NCBI GenBank assembly: GCA_951828515.1
Contig: OX639992.1
Location: 3,760,217-3,824,216 of the forward strand
Origin: an uncultured Poribacteria bacterium
Lineage (GTDB): Bacteria > Poribacteria > WGA-4E > WGA-3G
Length of the DNA stretch: 64,000 nucleotides
Direction of reading: 5' to 3'
Under the pieces are notes generated by a model that saw only the letters and a list, made by a program, of their open reading frames with translations, did no database searches and was not told the origin of the DNA. The position numbers were made by a program, and so were the translations under genes. Positions 9,217 to 17,114 of this stretch are shown one piece after another; positions within the stretch are counted from its first letter, which is position 1; the number at the start of each line of letters is the position of its first letter.

Positions 9217-10293
9217 ATGAACCATGCCGGGGTTGCCCCGTTATCGCGTCGGGTGCAGGACGCGATGACAGGTTTTATAGAGGATGCGACTGTGAACGGT
9301 GCCGTAAACGCTGAGCAATGGGCGGAAACGGCTGAGGTTTGTCGCGCAGCGGCAGCACAACTCATCAATGCCGATACCACAGAAATCGCATTCATGAAGA
9401 ATACGACACAAGGTATTCTGATCGCAGCCAACGGTATTGATTGGCGAGAAGGCGACAATGTCGTCACAACAGCGGTTGAGTTCCCCGCTAATATCTATCC
9501 CTGGTGGAGCTTAAAAGAACGCTACGGTGTTCAAACGCGTATGGTACCCGAGCGAGATGGATGCATTCATATCGATGATATTGCTTCCGCTATTGACGCA
9601 CGTACACGTGCCTTGACAATCAGTCATGTAGAGTTCGCCTCCGGCTTCCGGAACGATATTCAGGCACTCGGAGATCTGTGCCGAGAGCATGGTATTTGGT
9701 TCATCGTTGACGCTATTCAGAGCCTCGGCGCAATTGAAGTGGATGTGAAAGCTTGTAATGTTGATATTCTCGCAGCCGATGGACATAAATGGTTATTGGC
9801 ACCCGAGGGCGCGGCGATTTTCTATTGCGCCGACGAAAAACGTGATCAACTCATCAATACCAATGTTGGTTGGTCGAGTGTCGTAAACCCACGCGATTTT
9901 CTCAATTACGATTTAACACAGAAGCCGGACGCAACCCGTTTTGAGGAAGGCTCTTACAACAGCGTCGGACTTTATGGACTCAAGGCAGCGATCGACTTAC
10001 TCCTTGACATTGGTATCCCTATAATCGAAGCGCGCGTTTTGGAACTTACGAAACGTTTAGTAGGAGGGTTAGAAGCCAAAGGCTATCGTGTCGTTACACC
10101 GAAAGCAGATTCAGATCGAGCGGGGATTGTGATCTTTGAAAGCGAGCAGCACACGCCATCTGAAATTTATGAGAAACTCCACGCTGAAAATATAATTACG
10201 GCAGAACGTGGAAGCGGTGTCAGGGTCTCCCCTCATTTTTACAACACGGCATCTGAGGTTGAACGGCTACTTGAAGTACTACCCGACCTGTAA
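9217..10293 (+). CDS. class V aminotransferase (cysteine-desulfurase-like fold)
   Basis: PLP enzyme of the class V/NifS-like group, 358 residues. The N-terminal NHAGVAPLSRRV and the PLP-lysine block AADGHKWLLAPEGAAIFY (about residue 190) are clear, with HVEFASGFRNDI before it. Its role could be a lyase, desulfurase or aminotransferase. The start is problematic. Relatives usually have a few residues before the NHAG block, and the frame upstream (FPVTETYIYM) continues to an ATT at 9178 just 3 nt after the R1 ribosome binding site. The first ATG (9217) is 42 nt from that AAGGA, so a non-AUG start or a small deletion in the repeat is possible. Confidence 0.88.
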   Translation: MNHAGVAPLSRRVQDAMTGFIEDATVNGAVNAEQWAETAEVCRAAAAQLINADTTEIAFMKNTTQGILIAANGIDWREGDNVVTTAVEFPANIYPWWSLKERYGVQTRMVPERDGCIHIDDIASAIDARTRALTISHVEFASGFRNDIQALGDLCREHGIWFIVDAIQSLGAIEVDVKACNVDILAADGHKWLLAPEGAAIFYCADEKRDQLINTNVGWSSVVNPRDFLNYDLTQKPDATRFEEGSYNSVGLYGLKAAIDLLLDIGIPIIEARVLELTKRLVGGLEAKGYRVVTPKADSDRAGIVIFESEQHTPSEIYEKLHAENIITAERGSGVRVSPHFYNTASEVERLLEVLPDL

Positions 10294-10430
10294 GTTCAAT
10301 GGTGGTCAGTTGTCAGTTGTCGGTTAAGAGAGCTTTTGGGACAATCTTCGTTGCTGTTGGACTATTCCAAGTTTGGGAAGATTATCCCCAGTGCCCTCTT
10401 TAACTGATAACCGATAACTGACAACGATAA
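10294..10430. repeat. R2 repeat copy
   Basis: TCAGTTGTCAGTTGTCGGTT (about 10306-10325) and, 80 bp on, AACTGATAACCGATAACTGACAAC (starting near 10402) form an inverted pair of 7-bp-word arrays around a core containing AAGAGAGCTTTT and CCTCTTT. It occupies the gap before the DUF4861-like gene. Confidence 0.65.
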
Positions 10431-10553
10431 AAAAAGGAAAGACAATTGATTATACATCAACAAAACAACACTCAGGCGCATACAACAGGTCGGTCATCCA
10501 GCAAGAAGAAAACGTTGATGAAGGACAGGAAAGATAGAACGGCGGGTGTTCCG

Positions 10554-10584
10554 AATCTTCCAATCTTCCAATCTTCCAATCTTC
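10554..10584. repeat. 8-bp tandem repeat (AATCTTCC)
   Basis: Nearly four perfect copies of AATCTTCC just upstream of the chosen start of the lipoprotein gene. Slippage here would alter any start codon placed further upstream (10446 or 10518), which is one reason to prefer the ATG at 10599. Confidence 0.8.
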
Positions 10585-10598
10585 TTTTCCGACCGCCG

Positions 10599-12068
10599 AT
10601 GGGAACTGACCGCCGACAGTCCGTCTTTTACCTGTCACTTATTTTAGCCACGCTGTTAATGCTCAATGCCTGTACGATGCCCGGCGGTAATCAGAAGATT
10701 AGCAAAATCCGTCTCTCCATCCAAAATCCGTTACCTATCCAACGGAAAAAGATTCCAATCGTGCTGACCGGAGCGCAACTCCGAAAGGTGAACCCCGATT
10801 TCACCTTCAAAGCCTATTCCGTTGTTACCGGGAATGCCCCGCGAGAAGTGATGATTCCTGCACAAGCGGATGATTTGGACTATGACGGTGAACGCGATCA
10901 ACTCTGCTTTCTATTAGATTTAGAGCCGGAAGAGACAAAAGAGGTTTCGATTCTTTACGATCCCAACGTCAAGGCAACATTGACACTGGATATCAATAAA
11001 CAGACGCGCGCCGCTATCTTTCCCGAACTCGATGTCGTGGCGGCAATGGAATCGAATTTGATTGCGTATTTATTAAAGCCGAACGGTGCTTTCATCGCTT
11101 ATGGAAAAAGACGGGCAGAATTGTTTAGTGTAGATGCGATGTTTCAGCCCGAATTAGATTACGAAAGACCGCTCTCGCCAGAACTCAGACACCATTTTGA
11201 TAACAACGGCATTACCCTCTCCCAACAGGTCCAAGTAGAGATAGAAAAACAGGAGCAGCGGTGGATCGTCCGCGATCTCGAGAACCAAGAGATTTACTTT
11301 ATCCGAAAATCATACAATACCGAAGCCGGTCTCGAGCAGGAAACTACAGCAGAGGGACAGTTAGACATAGGGCAATCGATTGGCTTATCGCTGAACGCGC
11401 TTCTCAAGCCTGATACACCTGAGATGGTTGCGCTAAATGGTTCAGAAGGTCTAATAGGTTGTGGCGGAATTGCACTATGGCACAGAGAAAGCGAGGAGAT
11501 GATTCCACTACCCACTGAAGGCAATTACGTCCGGATTCTCGCCGATGGTTCCATTCGCTCTATTGTCCAGCGAATTGTGCCTGAGTGGGATATTCAAGGT
11601 GAAATACACCGGTTAACATTAACCACCTTCATCTATGGAGATAATCCGTGGATCGAACACTATATTCATATTGATGGAAACCTCATCACGGATTATGCTG
11701 TTGCTACAGGGATTCCATACCTGAACGGTGCTTATGAGGAGGATAGAAAGCAGGGGTGGATATGGAGTTGGGGTACAGATCCGAGCGACATAGATACACT
11801 TGGTGTTGCACTCATTGCCTTCACCGATCGCGAGACACTGGACATAAACGCCGCTGTCAATCGCAATGGATCGGGAGATTCTCTTTTGCCGGTTATCCTC
11901 GTTCCAGATGCAGAAGGCAGGCTCAATTATCGGACGTTTGCTATTTGGGGAGGCGGTATAGATGGCTTTGAGACCGAGGCGGAATTCGCGGAGCACGTTC
12001 AAATCACGACGACTGCGTTGAAGACTCCACCACACATCAAGTTCCTGCCCAAAGAAGAGGAAAAGTAG
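10599..12068 (+). CDS. secreted lipoprotein, DUF4861-like
   Basis: About 489 residues with a lipoprotein signal (RRQSVFYLSLILATLLMLNAC; Cys near residue 25). The body is predicted beta-rich and resembles DUF4861 proteins of polysaccharide-degrading bacteria (IRLSIQNPLPIQRKKIPIVL at the start, GTDPSDIDTLGVAL and YRTFAIWGGG near the end). The catalytic role is unknown. The open frame reaches back to 10446 through an 8-bp tandem repeat and an R2 copy; ATG 10599 gives a clean signal peptide but lacks an obvious ribosome binding site. The next two genes (TPP subunit, aldo/keto reductase) follow in the same direction with gaps of 78 and 38 bp, so they may be co-transcribed and used in sugar-acid breakdown (inference). 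Confidence 0.75.
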   Translation: MGTDRRQSVFYLSLILATLLMLNACTMPGGNQKISKIRLSIQNPLPIQRKKIPIVLTGAQLRKVNPDFTFKAYSVVTGNAPREVMIPAQADDLDYDGERDQLCFLLDLEPEETKEVSILYDPNVKATLTLDINKQTRAAIFPELDVVAAMESNLIAYLLKPNGAFIAYGKRRAELFSVDAMFQPELDYERPLSPELRHHFDNNGITLSQQVQVEIEKQEQRWIVRDLENQEIYFIRKSYNTEAGLEQETTAEGQLDIGQSIGLSLNALLKPDTPEMVALNGSEGLIGCGGIALWHRESEEMIPLPTEGNYVRILADGSIRSIVQRIVPEWDIQGEIHRLTLTTFIYGDNPWIEHYIHIDGNLITDYAVATGIPYLNGAYEEDRKQGWIWSWGTDPSDIDTLGVALIAFTDRETLDINAAVNRNGSGDSLLPVILVPDAEGRLNYRTFAIWGGGIDGFETEAEFAEHVQITTTALKTPPHIKFLPKEEEK

Positions 12069-12103
12069 GGATTAGGTAGGCGGAACGCCCGGCATAGACT
12101 TAA

Positions 12104-12136
12104 CGAACGTTATTACTCCGCAAGGTAGAATTAAAA
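12104..12136 (+). repeat. R1 element, copy C (3' end only)
   Basis: CTCCGCAAGG then TAGAATTAAAA matches the R1 3' module. A second ribosome binding site (AAAAGGAGAAAG) has replaced the usual abutting ATG, and the start codon at 12147 lies 10 nt further on. Confidence 0.6.
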
Positions 12137-12146
12137 GGAGAAAGTT

Positions 12147-12746
12147 ATGCTCAACAAGGAAGAATGTTTACAACTTATCGCAAACCAACGGACAGATGAA
12201 GTTGTCGTTACAACAATGGGAACTACCGTGCCGTGGGGTAAAATATCAGCACATCCGCTGGACTACGCCTCCGTCGGAAGTGCGATGGGACACGCCGCCG
12301 ACTTTGGACTCGGCATCGCACTTGCTAAACCCGATAAAAAGGTAATCGTGCTCAATGGTGACGGAAGTATGCTGATGTGTTTAGGGACATTGGCGACGAT
12401 TACCGCTCTGAACACACCACCCCCTAACTATCTGCTTTTTGTGTGTGACAACGGTACCTATGAAGTCACAGGCAATCAACCGGTGCCTGATGGCAACTCA
12501 GGTTTCAGTTGGACCACAATAGCGAGAGGGGTCGGTTTCGAGCAGGTTTATGAATTTGACAATTCAAATGCGCTTGATGAAGCACTCCCGAAGATCTGGA
12601 ATGAAACTGGACCCACTTTTGTGAGCTTGAAGATTGCGCAAGCACACGAACCACCGCCGGATCGGTGGGGCGGTTTCCCGTATCCGTATCTGCAAGAGTC
12701 ACTTGCCGAATCCACACATAAGTTAAAAGATGCACTCGCAAGGTAG
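12147..12746 (+). CDS. stand-alone TPP-binding domain protein (sulfopyruvate/phosphonopyruvate decarboxylase beta-like)
   Basis: 199 residues forming only the pyrophosphate-binding half of a thiamine-diphosphate enzyme. The TPP motif GDGSMLMCLGTLATI begins near residue 71 and is followed by CDNGTYEVTGNQ, with the metal-ligand Asn. The upstream GSAMGHAADFGLGIALA is also typical. Two-subunit enzymes of this type (for example sulfopyruvate decarboxylase ComDE) keep the other half in a separate subunit; no such partner lies in this window. The ribosome binding site AAAGGAGAAAG is strong. Confidence 0.85.
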   Translation: MLNKEECLQLIANQRTDEVVVTTMGTTVPWGKISAHPLDYASVGSAMGHAADFGLGIALAKPDKKVIVLNGDGSMLMCLGTLATITALNTPPPNYLLFVCDNGTYEVTGNQPVPDGNSGFSWTTIARGVGFEQVYEFDNSNALDEALPKIWNETGPTFVSLKIAQAHEPPPDRWGGFPYPYLQESLAESTHKLKDALAR

Positions 12747-12784
12747 TAGGCATGCTCCGTCGTGCCGTAACCCATAGGACAATT

Positions 12785-13687
12785 ATGGAAACCACCACAA
12801 AATTAGAAACTCGACGAATGGGACGTACTGAGATGCGTCCGAACGCGCTGGCTCTCGGCGCGGCGTGGATGTGGCAGAAACCGGATACTGAAGTTATCGG
12901 TGCAATTCGGCGCGGCATCGAACTCGGTATCAACTATATCGACACGTATCCGGGACACGCGGAGCATCTCTGGGGCGAGGCACTCTCCGATGGATTGAGG
13001 GAAAAGGTCTATTTGCAAGCGAAAGTAGGCACACACCCGGAACGACGGAAAGATTTCTCCGCAGATGGGACACGCTGGAGTGTCACAAACAGCCTCAAAA
13101 ACCTTCGCACGGATGTCCTTGATTCTGTACTCATCCACGATCCAATCGATATGGAGAGCGTGCTGGCACCCGGACAGGCATTGGATACGTTGTTAGAGAT
13201 GAAATCGGAAGGTTATATTCGACATATCGGTGCCGGTGTCCGTTCCCATGAATTCCACAAAGAACTTGTCGAAACGGGACATGTCGATATCATCCTTACC
13301 TTTTTAGACTATACGCTGTTATCTCAATCCGCGTCTGAGACAACCTTGCCGTTGGCACGCGAACACGATGTCGGTATCATCCTCGCGAGTCCGTTGGGTA
13401 TGGGAAGTCTGACTGGCGCAGAACCCGATGTTGAAGATGAACGCCGACGGAATCCCGATGCTGAGCCGAAAGCATACTTGATGTGGAAATGGTGCCAGGA
13501 ACGTAATGTCAACATCCGTCATCTGGCGATGCAGTTTTGTCTCGCTGCCCCTATAGAAGGGGTCGTGATGTTCGGTCCAGCGGATAAAGCACAGGTGGAA
13601 GACGGATATGAAGCGGCGACAGCTGACATCTCGGAAGGCATTTGGGAGGCATTCGAGGCGGAATTTGGTATCAAGCGCGGTATGTAA
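12785..13687 (+). CDS. aldo/keto reductase family protein with an altered active site
   Basis: TIM-barrel aldo/keto reductase family, about 300 residues. The N-terminal RRMGRTEM, INYIDTYPGH, LQAKVG with the catalytic Lys, SVLIHDP with the catalytic His, and the C-terminal VVMFGPAD cofactor region are present. The usual DTAxxYG tyrosine position reads DTYPGH, so the catalytic Tyr appears replaced by His or shifted. Activity may be weak or different. The start at 12785 (ATG after AGGACAATT) is preferred over 12752. It lies 38 bp after the TPP gene and may share its transcript. Confidence 0.85.
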   Translation: METTTKLETRRMGRTEMRPNALALGAAWMWQKPDTEVIGAIRRGIELGINYIDTYPGHAEHLWGEALSDGLREKVYLQAKVGTHPERRKDFSADGTRWSVTNSLKNLRTDVLDSVLIHDPIDMESVLAPGQALDTLLEMKSEGYIRHIGAGVRSHEFHKELVETGHVDIILTFLDYTLLSQSASETTLPLAREHDVGIILASPLGMGSLTGAEPDVEDERRRNPDAEPKAYLMWKWCQERNVNIRHLAMQFCLAAPIEGVVMFGPADKAQVEDGYEAATADISEGIWEAFEAEFGIKRGM

Positions 13688-13725
13688 GTGATTGTTGTAG
13701 CACTCCTGGGCTAAAAACCATTACA

Positions 13726-13754
13726 TTGCATTCTTCATCAAAATCTGGTATAAT
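13726..13754 (+). promoter_or_regulatory. sigma-70-type promoter ahead of the AbrB-like gene
   Basis: TTGCAT (13726-13731), 17-nt spacer, TATAAT (13749-13754). An AAAGGAG ribosome binding site follows at about 13770, and then, instead of a start codon, a MITE begins at 13794. Confidence 0.65.
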
Positions 13755-13793
13755 ATCGAAAAGATTACAAAGGAGCAAGGGGCTGTCAGCAAT

Positions 13794-13910
13794 TATAGCA
13801 AAGTCAACAATTAACTATACACCCACCGGAAGGCGAGGTTAGAAACCTCGCCAGCGGCGGAACGGTGCTTGTGTTTCTAAAGTGTGCACTTATTTTTAGG
13901 ATTTACTATA
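13794..13910 (+). mobile_element. M-family MITE, copy 1 (117 bp)
   Basis: Ends TATAGCAAAG and GGATTTACTATA are inverted repeats, with the central palindrome GGCGAGGTTAGAAACCTCGCC. Length and layout equal copy 2 at 23983-24099. TA dinucleotides at both edges are compatible with a TA target site. No internal gene. Confidence 0.8.
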
Positions 13911-14197
13911 AGATTCTTCAGGATGGTCGAGTAACTATCCCCAAGTACATCAGAGATACTTTGGGACTCAAGGAAGGCGATATTGCGGAAGCAAAACTTG
14001 AAGACGGTCGAATCGTGATCACGCCAAACCTTTATAAAAAGAAAACCAGCAAACTATCCTCAAAACGAACGAAGGCATCGGATTGGCATAAACTTCAACG
14101 TGTCATGGATAGTGTTCATGAGAAAAACAAAGGTGTGAGCGAAGCGGAGGTCTCCGCAGATATCCAATTTCGCTTCGACGAGGATGATGACAGGTGA
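13865..14197 (+). CDS. AbrB/MazE-type DNA-binding protein (solitary antitoxin?) with MITE-derived start
   Basis: About 110 residues. The core KILQDGRVTIPKYIRDTLGL then KEGDIAEAKLEDGRIVITP is the swapped-hairpin AbrB/MazE domain of antitoxins and transition-state regulators; a basic middle (KKKTSKLSSKRTK) follows. The first 15 residues are encoded by the MITE that ends at 13910, and the only start codons are GTGs inside it (13865 or 13871). The last 12 codons are antisense to the decayed gene on the other strand, so both ends of the protein look secondary. No toxin gene is adjacent. Translation in its present form is doubtful although a promoter lies upstream. Confidence 0.6.
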   Translation: MLVFLKCALIFRIYYKILQDGRVTIPKYIRDTLGLKEGDIAEAKLEDGRIVITPNLYKKKTSKLSSKRTKASDWHKLQRVMDSVHEKNKGVSEAEVSADIQFRFDEDDDR

Positions 14198-14532
14198 CTC
14201 CAAATAATACTGGTTTGGGATAGGCTCACCAAAAAATTGCACACACCCGTCAAGTCGTTTTCCGTATCCACATTGAAATCAATACCTGAAAAAAGACTAA
14301 TGCGATGCTCAAAGTGCTCCCGGAGTTCAACGAGTATATCGGCGACAATCATTTCCGATTTCGCCTTCTCTGTACCTATCGCAACGGCTAAGGGTACCTT
14401 CTTTGCCAGTGCCTTGCTGAGTTCCGAGCTCGGATTGACCTGCTCTGTTTCGGAAAAGATGCCTATAGACTGAACCATTTCCAATTGAAATGTTTTTTGT
14501 ACTGCTTCTAAAGTGAAATTGCTATAAGCCAT
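14161..14532 (-). pseudogene. frameshifted and truncated conserved hypothetical protein
   Basis: The frame from ATG 14532 (MAYSNFTLEAVQKTFQLEM) matches a family of roughly 200-residue hypothetical proteins I recall from cyanobacteria and Poribacteria. Near 14218 the frame loses the family sequence, which continues in the next frame as PNQYYLESPVIILVEAKLDI down to 14161. Adding one C to the CCC run would restore SLSPNQYYLESPV, so a single-base deletion is the likely lesion. The 3' remainder is missing where the AbrB-like gene begins on the other strand. Confidence 0.75.
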
Positions 14533-14569
14533 ATATTGAACCCTCCATCTGTTAAATTCAGGAGATTCT

Positions 14570-15370
14570 TTACAGCTTTACCCCTGTAGCTAAATCTGAC
14601 GCAAATTGCTTCACCGCAGCGAGCAATTTTGTCTCGTCATCCGTATTTTCCTCAATAACATTAACAATAGCACTTCCCACGATTACACCGTCAGCGATCT
14701 GCGCGATCTGTGTTGCCTGATCCGGTGTTGACACACCGAAACCGACGCTAATCGGTTTGTCCGTGTGTTTTCGCAGTTCTGCAATCATAGGCGCGATTTC
14801 GTCTGACAACATCGCCCGCGCCCCTGTTACACCCGTCACTGAGACACAATAAACAAATCCGGTGCTGACCGAGGCGATTAATTGCATCCGTTCTGGTGGG
14901 CTTGTCGGTGCGGCAAGGAAGATGGTGGAAAGGTTGTATCGCGGTGCGATCTCAAGGAGCGATTGTGATTGTTCGGGTGGCAAATCCGGGACGATGACAC
15001 CGTCAACGCCTGCGTCTTGTGCCGCCTTACAAAATGCGTCCTCCCCCATCCGAAAAATCGGATTGTAGTAGCTCATGAGTGCGATAGGGATCTCCGTCTG
15101 TGTGCGGAGGGTTGCGACTATCTCCAGGATGTGTTGGAGTGAGATGTGATGCGTGAGTGCGCGTTCACTTGCGCGTTGGATGGTGGGTCCGTCTGCAATC
15201 GGATCGGAAAAGGGAACGCCGAGTTCGATGAGGTCTGCACCTGCTTCCTCAAGTGTCAGGAGGAGTTTGGCGGTAAGTTCGGGATTCGGGTCTCCGGCAC
15301 AAAGGTATGGCATAAACGCCTTGGCATTTTGGTGTCGGAGTTCTTGAAATTTTTGGTCGATTCGATTCAT
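14570..15370 (-). CDS. trpA: tryptophan synthase alpha chain
   Basis: Cleaves indole-3-glycerol phosphate to indole and glyceraldehyde-3-phosphate; acts with the TrpB beta subunit in the cytoplasm. 266 residues, standard length. Seen are MPYLCAGDP, LIELGVPFSDPIADGPTIQ (with catalytic Glu and Asp), DGVIVPDLPPEQ, FVYCVSVTGVTGAR and PISVGFGVSTP followed by DGVIVGSAIV. TrpB and other trp genes are not next to it, so the pathway is split here. An insertion sequence lies about 90 bp upstream of its start. Confidence 0.95.
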   Translation of the reverse strand: MNRIDQKFQELRHQNAKAFMPYLCAGDPNPELTAKLLLTLEEAGADLIELGVPFSDPIADGPTIQRASERALTHHISLQHILEIVATLRTQTEIPIALMSYYNPIFRMGEDAFCKAAQDAGVDGVIVPDLPPEQSQSLLEIAPRYNLSTIFLAAPTSPPERMQLIASVSTGFVYCVSVTGVTGARAMLSDEIAPMIAELRKHTDKPISVGFGVSTPDQATQIAQIADGVIVGSAIVNVIEENTDDETKLLAAVKQFASDLATGVKL

Positions 15371-15523
15371 GGATATACTTGGGTTCCGGCTTTCTGTTAA
15401 TATGTTTTTTCAATTATACCCTGAATGGAATGAATTGTCAAGAAGTGTTTGTGGGAGACCCAGAGGGATTCAGTTTTCGTTTTTTTGCTGTATTTTTTCA
15501 CAGATGTTAATATCTTCAGAAAA

Positions 15524-15557
15524 GCAGAAGTCGCGTGACGTTTCACGCGACTTCTGC
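15524..15557. terminator. 15-bp perfect hairpin in the IS leader
   Basis: GCAGAAGTCGCGTGA, loop CGTT, then the exact complement TCACGCGACTTCTGC, between the left IS end and the transposase start. There is no U-tract. It could block outside transcription or hide the transposase ribosome binding site in read-through RNA, as leader hairpins in other IS elements do. Confidence 0.7.
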
Positions 15558-15597
15558 TATACTTCACCTTAAAACCAACCTATTTTTGAGGTGAATC

Positions 15598-16779
15598 ATG
15601 ACAAGAAACCACTCTTGCCACTTACTTGATATGTTAGCAGAAGTCCCAGAACCTCGCAAGAAAAAAGGTCTCCGGTATCCTTTGAAGGCAATGCTCGGTG
15701 TGTTGGTCGTCGGGTTGCTGTGTGGTCATAAAGGTTATACCTGCATAGCGACGTGGCTCCGAAGACAGCCAGCAGTGGCAGAAGCTTTAGGGTTCAGACG
15801 TAGAGAAAAGCCTTGCGGTAGCACGTTTCATAATCTCTTGAAGGCCCTTGATGTCGTCAAGTTAGAACAGGTCTTGACGAAGTGGGTGATGACGACGCGT
15901 CAAAGATACCCGTTTTTCGAGACGCGTCTGACGGGCGTTGCGATAGATGGGAAAAGTTTGCGTGGCACCGACTCCGAAGAGTCCCGCAGGCTCCATCTAC
16001 TTGCTGCGGTATCTCACGAGTTAGGCATCCCCCTGGCAGAATGTGCTGTCGGTGAGAAAACCAATGAAATCCCTGTGGCTTCCCAACTCCTGAAACACTT
16101 TGATGTCGCCGGGACAGTCATCACAACCGATGCCCTTCTGACGCAGCGGGCGTTTTGTAAGGATATTCTCGCCGCGAATGCCGATTACGCCCTCCCCGTC
16201 AAAGCGAATCAGAAGCACTTGTTTGAGGATATCCGAGACCTCTTTGAACCTCTCTCGGAGACAGACCCCCCGGAAGTAGATGCCCGGCGGTTTGAAAACC
16301 TCCACATCCAGGCAGAGGCACATCTTGACAAGCACATCGACGTTGAAACCGCACATGGGTTTATCACCACGCGAACCCTGAGAAGTAGCACCTTGTTGAC
16401 CCCCGATGCCGATTGGCCAGGACTCGCACAGGTCTACGAATACCACATTGAGCGACGGCACATCCAGACGGAAACCGAAATTACACACCAGACGCAGTTT
16501 GGCATCACAAGTCTGCCTCCCGAGAAGGCTTCGGCTGAAGACTTACTCAAACTTCGGCGAGAGCATTGGACGATAGAAAACAAACTTCATTGGGTCCGAG
16601 ATGTCATCTTCGATGAAGACGCTTCACAGGCACGAACCGGCAGCATTCCACACGTCATGGCGGCGTTGCGAAACACCGCCATTTCCGTCCTACGATTCGC
16701 AGGATGCACAAAAATCTCGCAAACACTACGAGAGTTCGCTGACACACCTAAACTCGCAGTTAACCTTATTCATGGATAA
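15598..16779 (+). CDS. ISAs1-family DDE transposase
   Basis: Cuts and joins the IS ends. 393 residues, intact, with an N-terminal domain containing DMLAEVPEPRKKKGLRYPL and ATWLRR, and a DDE core with GVAIDGKSLRG (first Asp), TDALLTQR (second Asp) and LRREHWTIENKLHWVRDV, holding the catalytic Glu. This pattern is that of H-repeat-associated/ISAs1 transposases. The ATG at 15598 follows CTATTTTTGAGGTGAATC, giving a GAGGTG ribosome binding site. No frameshift. Confidence 0.95.
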   Translation: MTRNHSCHLLDMLAEVPEPRKKKGLRYPLKAMLGVLVVGLLCGHKGYTCIATWLRRQPAVAEALGFRRREKPCGSTFHNLLKALDVVKLEQVLTKWVMTTRQRYPFFETRLTGVAIDGKSLRGTDSEESRRLHLLAAVSHELGIPLAECAVGEKTNEIPVASQLLKHFDVAGTVITTDALLTQRAFCKDILAANADYALPVKANQKHLFEDIRDLFEPLSETDPPEVDARRFENLHIQAEAHLDKHIDVETAHGFITTRTLRSSTLLTPDADWPGLAQVYEYHIERRHIQTETEITHQTQFGITSLPPEKASAEDLLKLRREHWTIENKLHWVRDVIFDEDASQARTGSIPHVMAALRNTAISVLRFAGCTKISQTLREFADTPKLAVNLIHG

Positions 16780-16811
16780 CTCTTAAAACTGAATCGCTCT
16801 GGTGGGAGACC

Positions 16812-17053
16812 AGGGTCATTTCGTTTTAAGAAATTATCGGATTGTTTGGCGTTTGAACACCTCTTTTTCAATACCCGGAGCGGTTTGCAACCGCACCTAC
16901 CGGGTCTGGGGGAAACATAGCATTACCGACAACGTCTCTCGGACCTGCATCTATAACTGGATCCCTGTGCGTCAGATGGTTAAAAATGCCAAAGAAAAAT
17001 GTCAATGCCTTTGATACTGCTAAAGATGTTCTCCTTTGTATGAAAAAAGTAAA
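16812..17053. other. gap between IS and LRR gene terminator
   Basis: No gene. A nested hairpin is visible: ACCCGG (16873-16878) pairs with CCGGGT (16900-16905) and encloses GCGGTT/AACCGC. It looks like a short dispersed palindromic repeat. Confidence 0.5.
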
Positions 17054-17078
17054 GTGGCGGGGTGAGGGACCCCGCCAC
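17054..17078 (-). terminator. rho-independent terminator of the Ig-like/LRR gene
   Basis: Perfect 10-bp stem (GTGGCGGGGT/ACCCCGCCAC) with a 5-nt loop, followed on the minus strand by TTTACTTTTTT. It lies 36 bp after the minus-strand stop codon. Confidence 0.9.
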
Positions 17079-17114
17079 TGAAGAAATCGCTATTAGAAGA
17101 TCGCTCCTACAGTG

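Larger units (their letters stand above)
15461..16801 (+). mobile_element. complete ISAs1-type insertion sequence, 1341 bp
   Basis: Terminal inverted repeats are CAGAGGGATTCAGTTTT (15461-15477) and, on the other strand, CAGAGCGATTCAGTTTT (16785-16801): 16 of 17 match. A perfect 10-bp direct repeat GTGGGAGACC flanks it at 15451-15460 and 16802-16811, as expected for a recent insertion of this family. One transposase gene fills it. The intact ends, frame and target duplication suggest a recent arrival. Confidence 0.93.
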
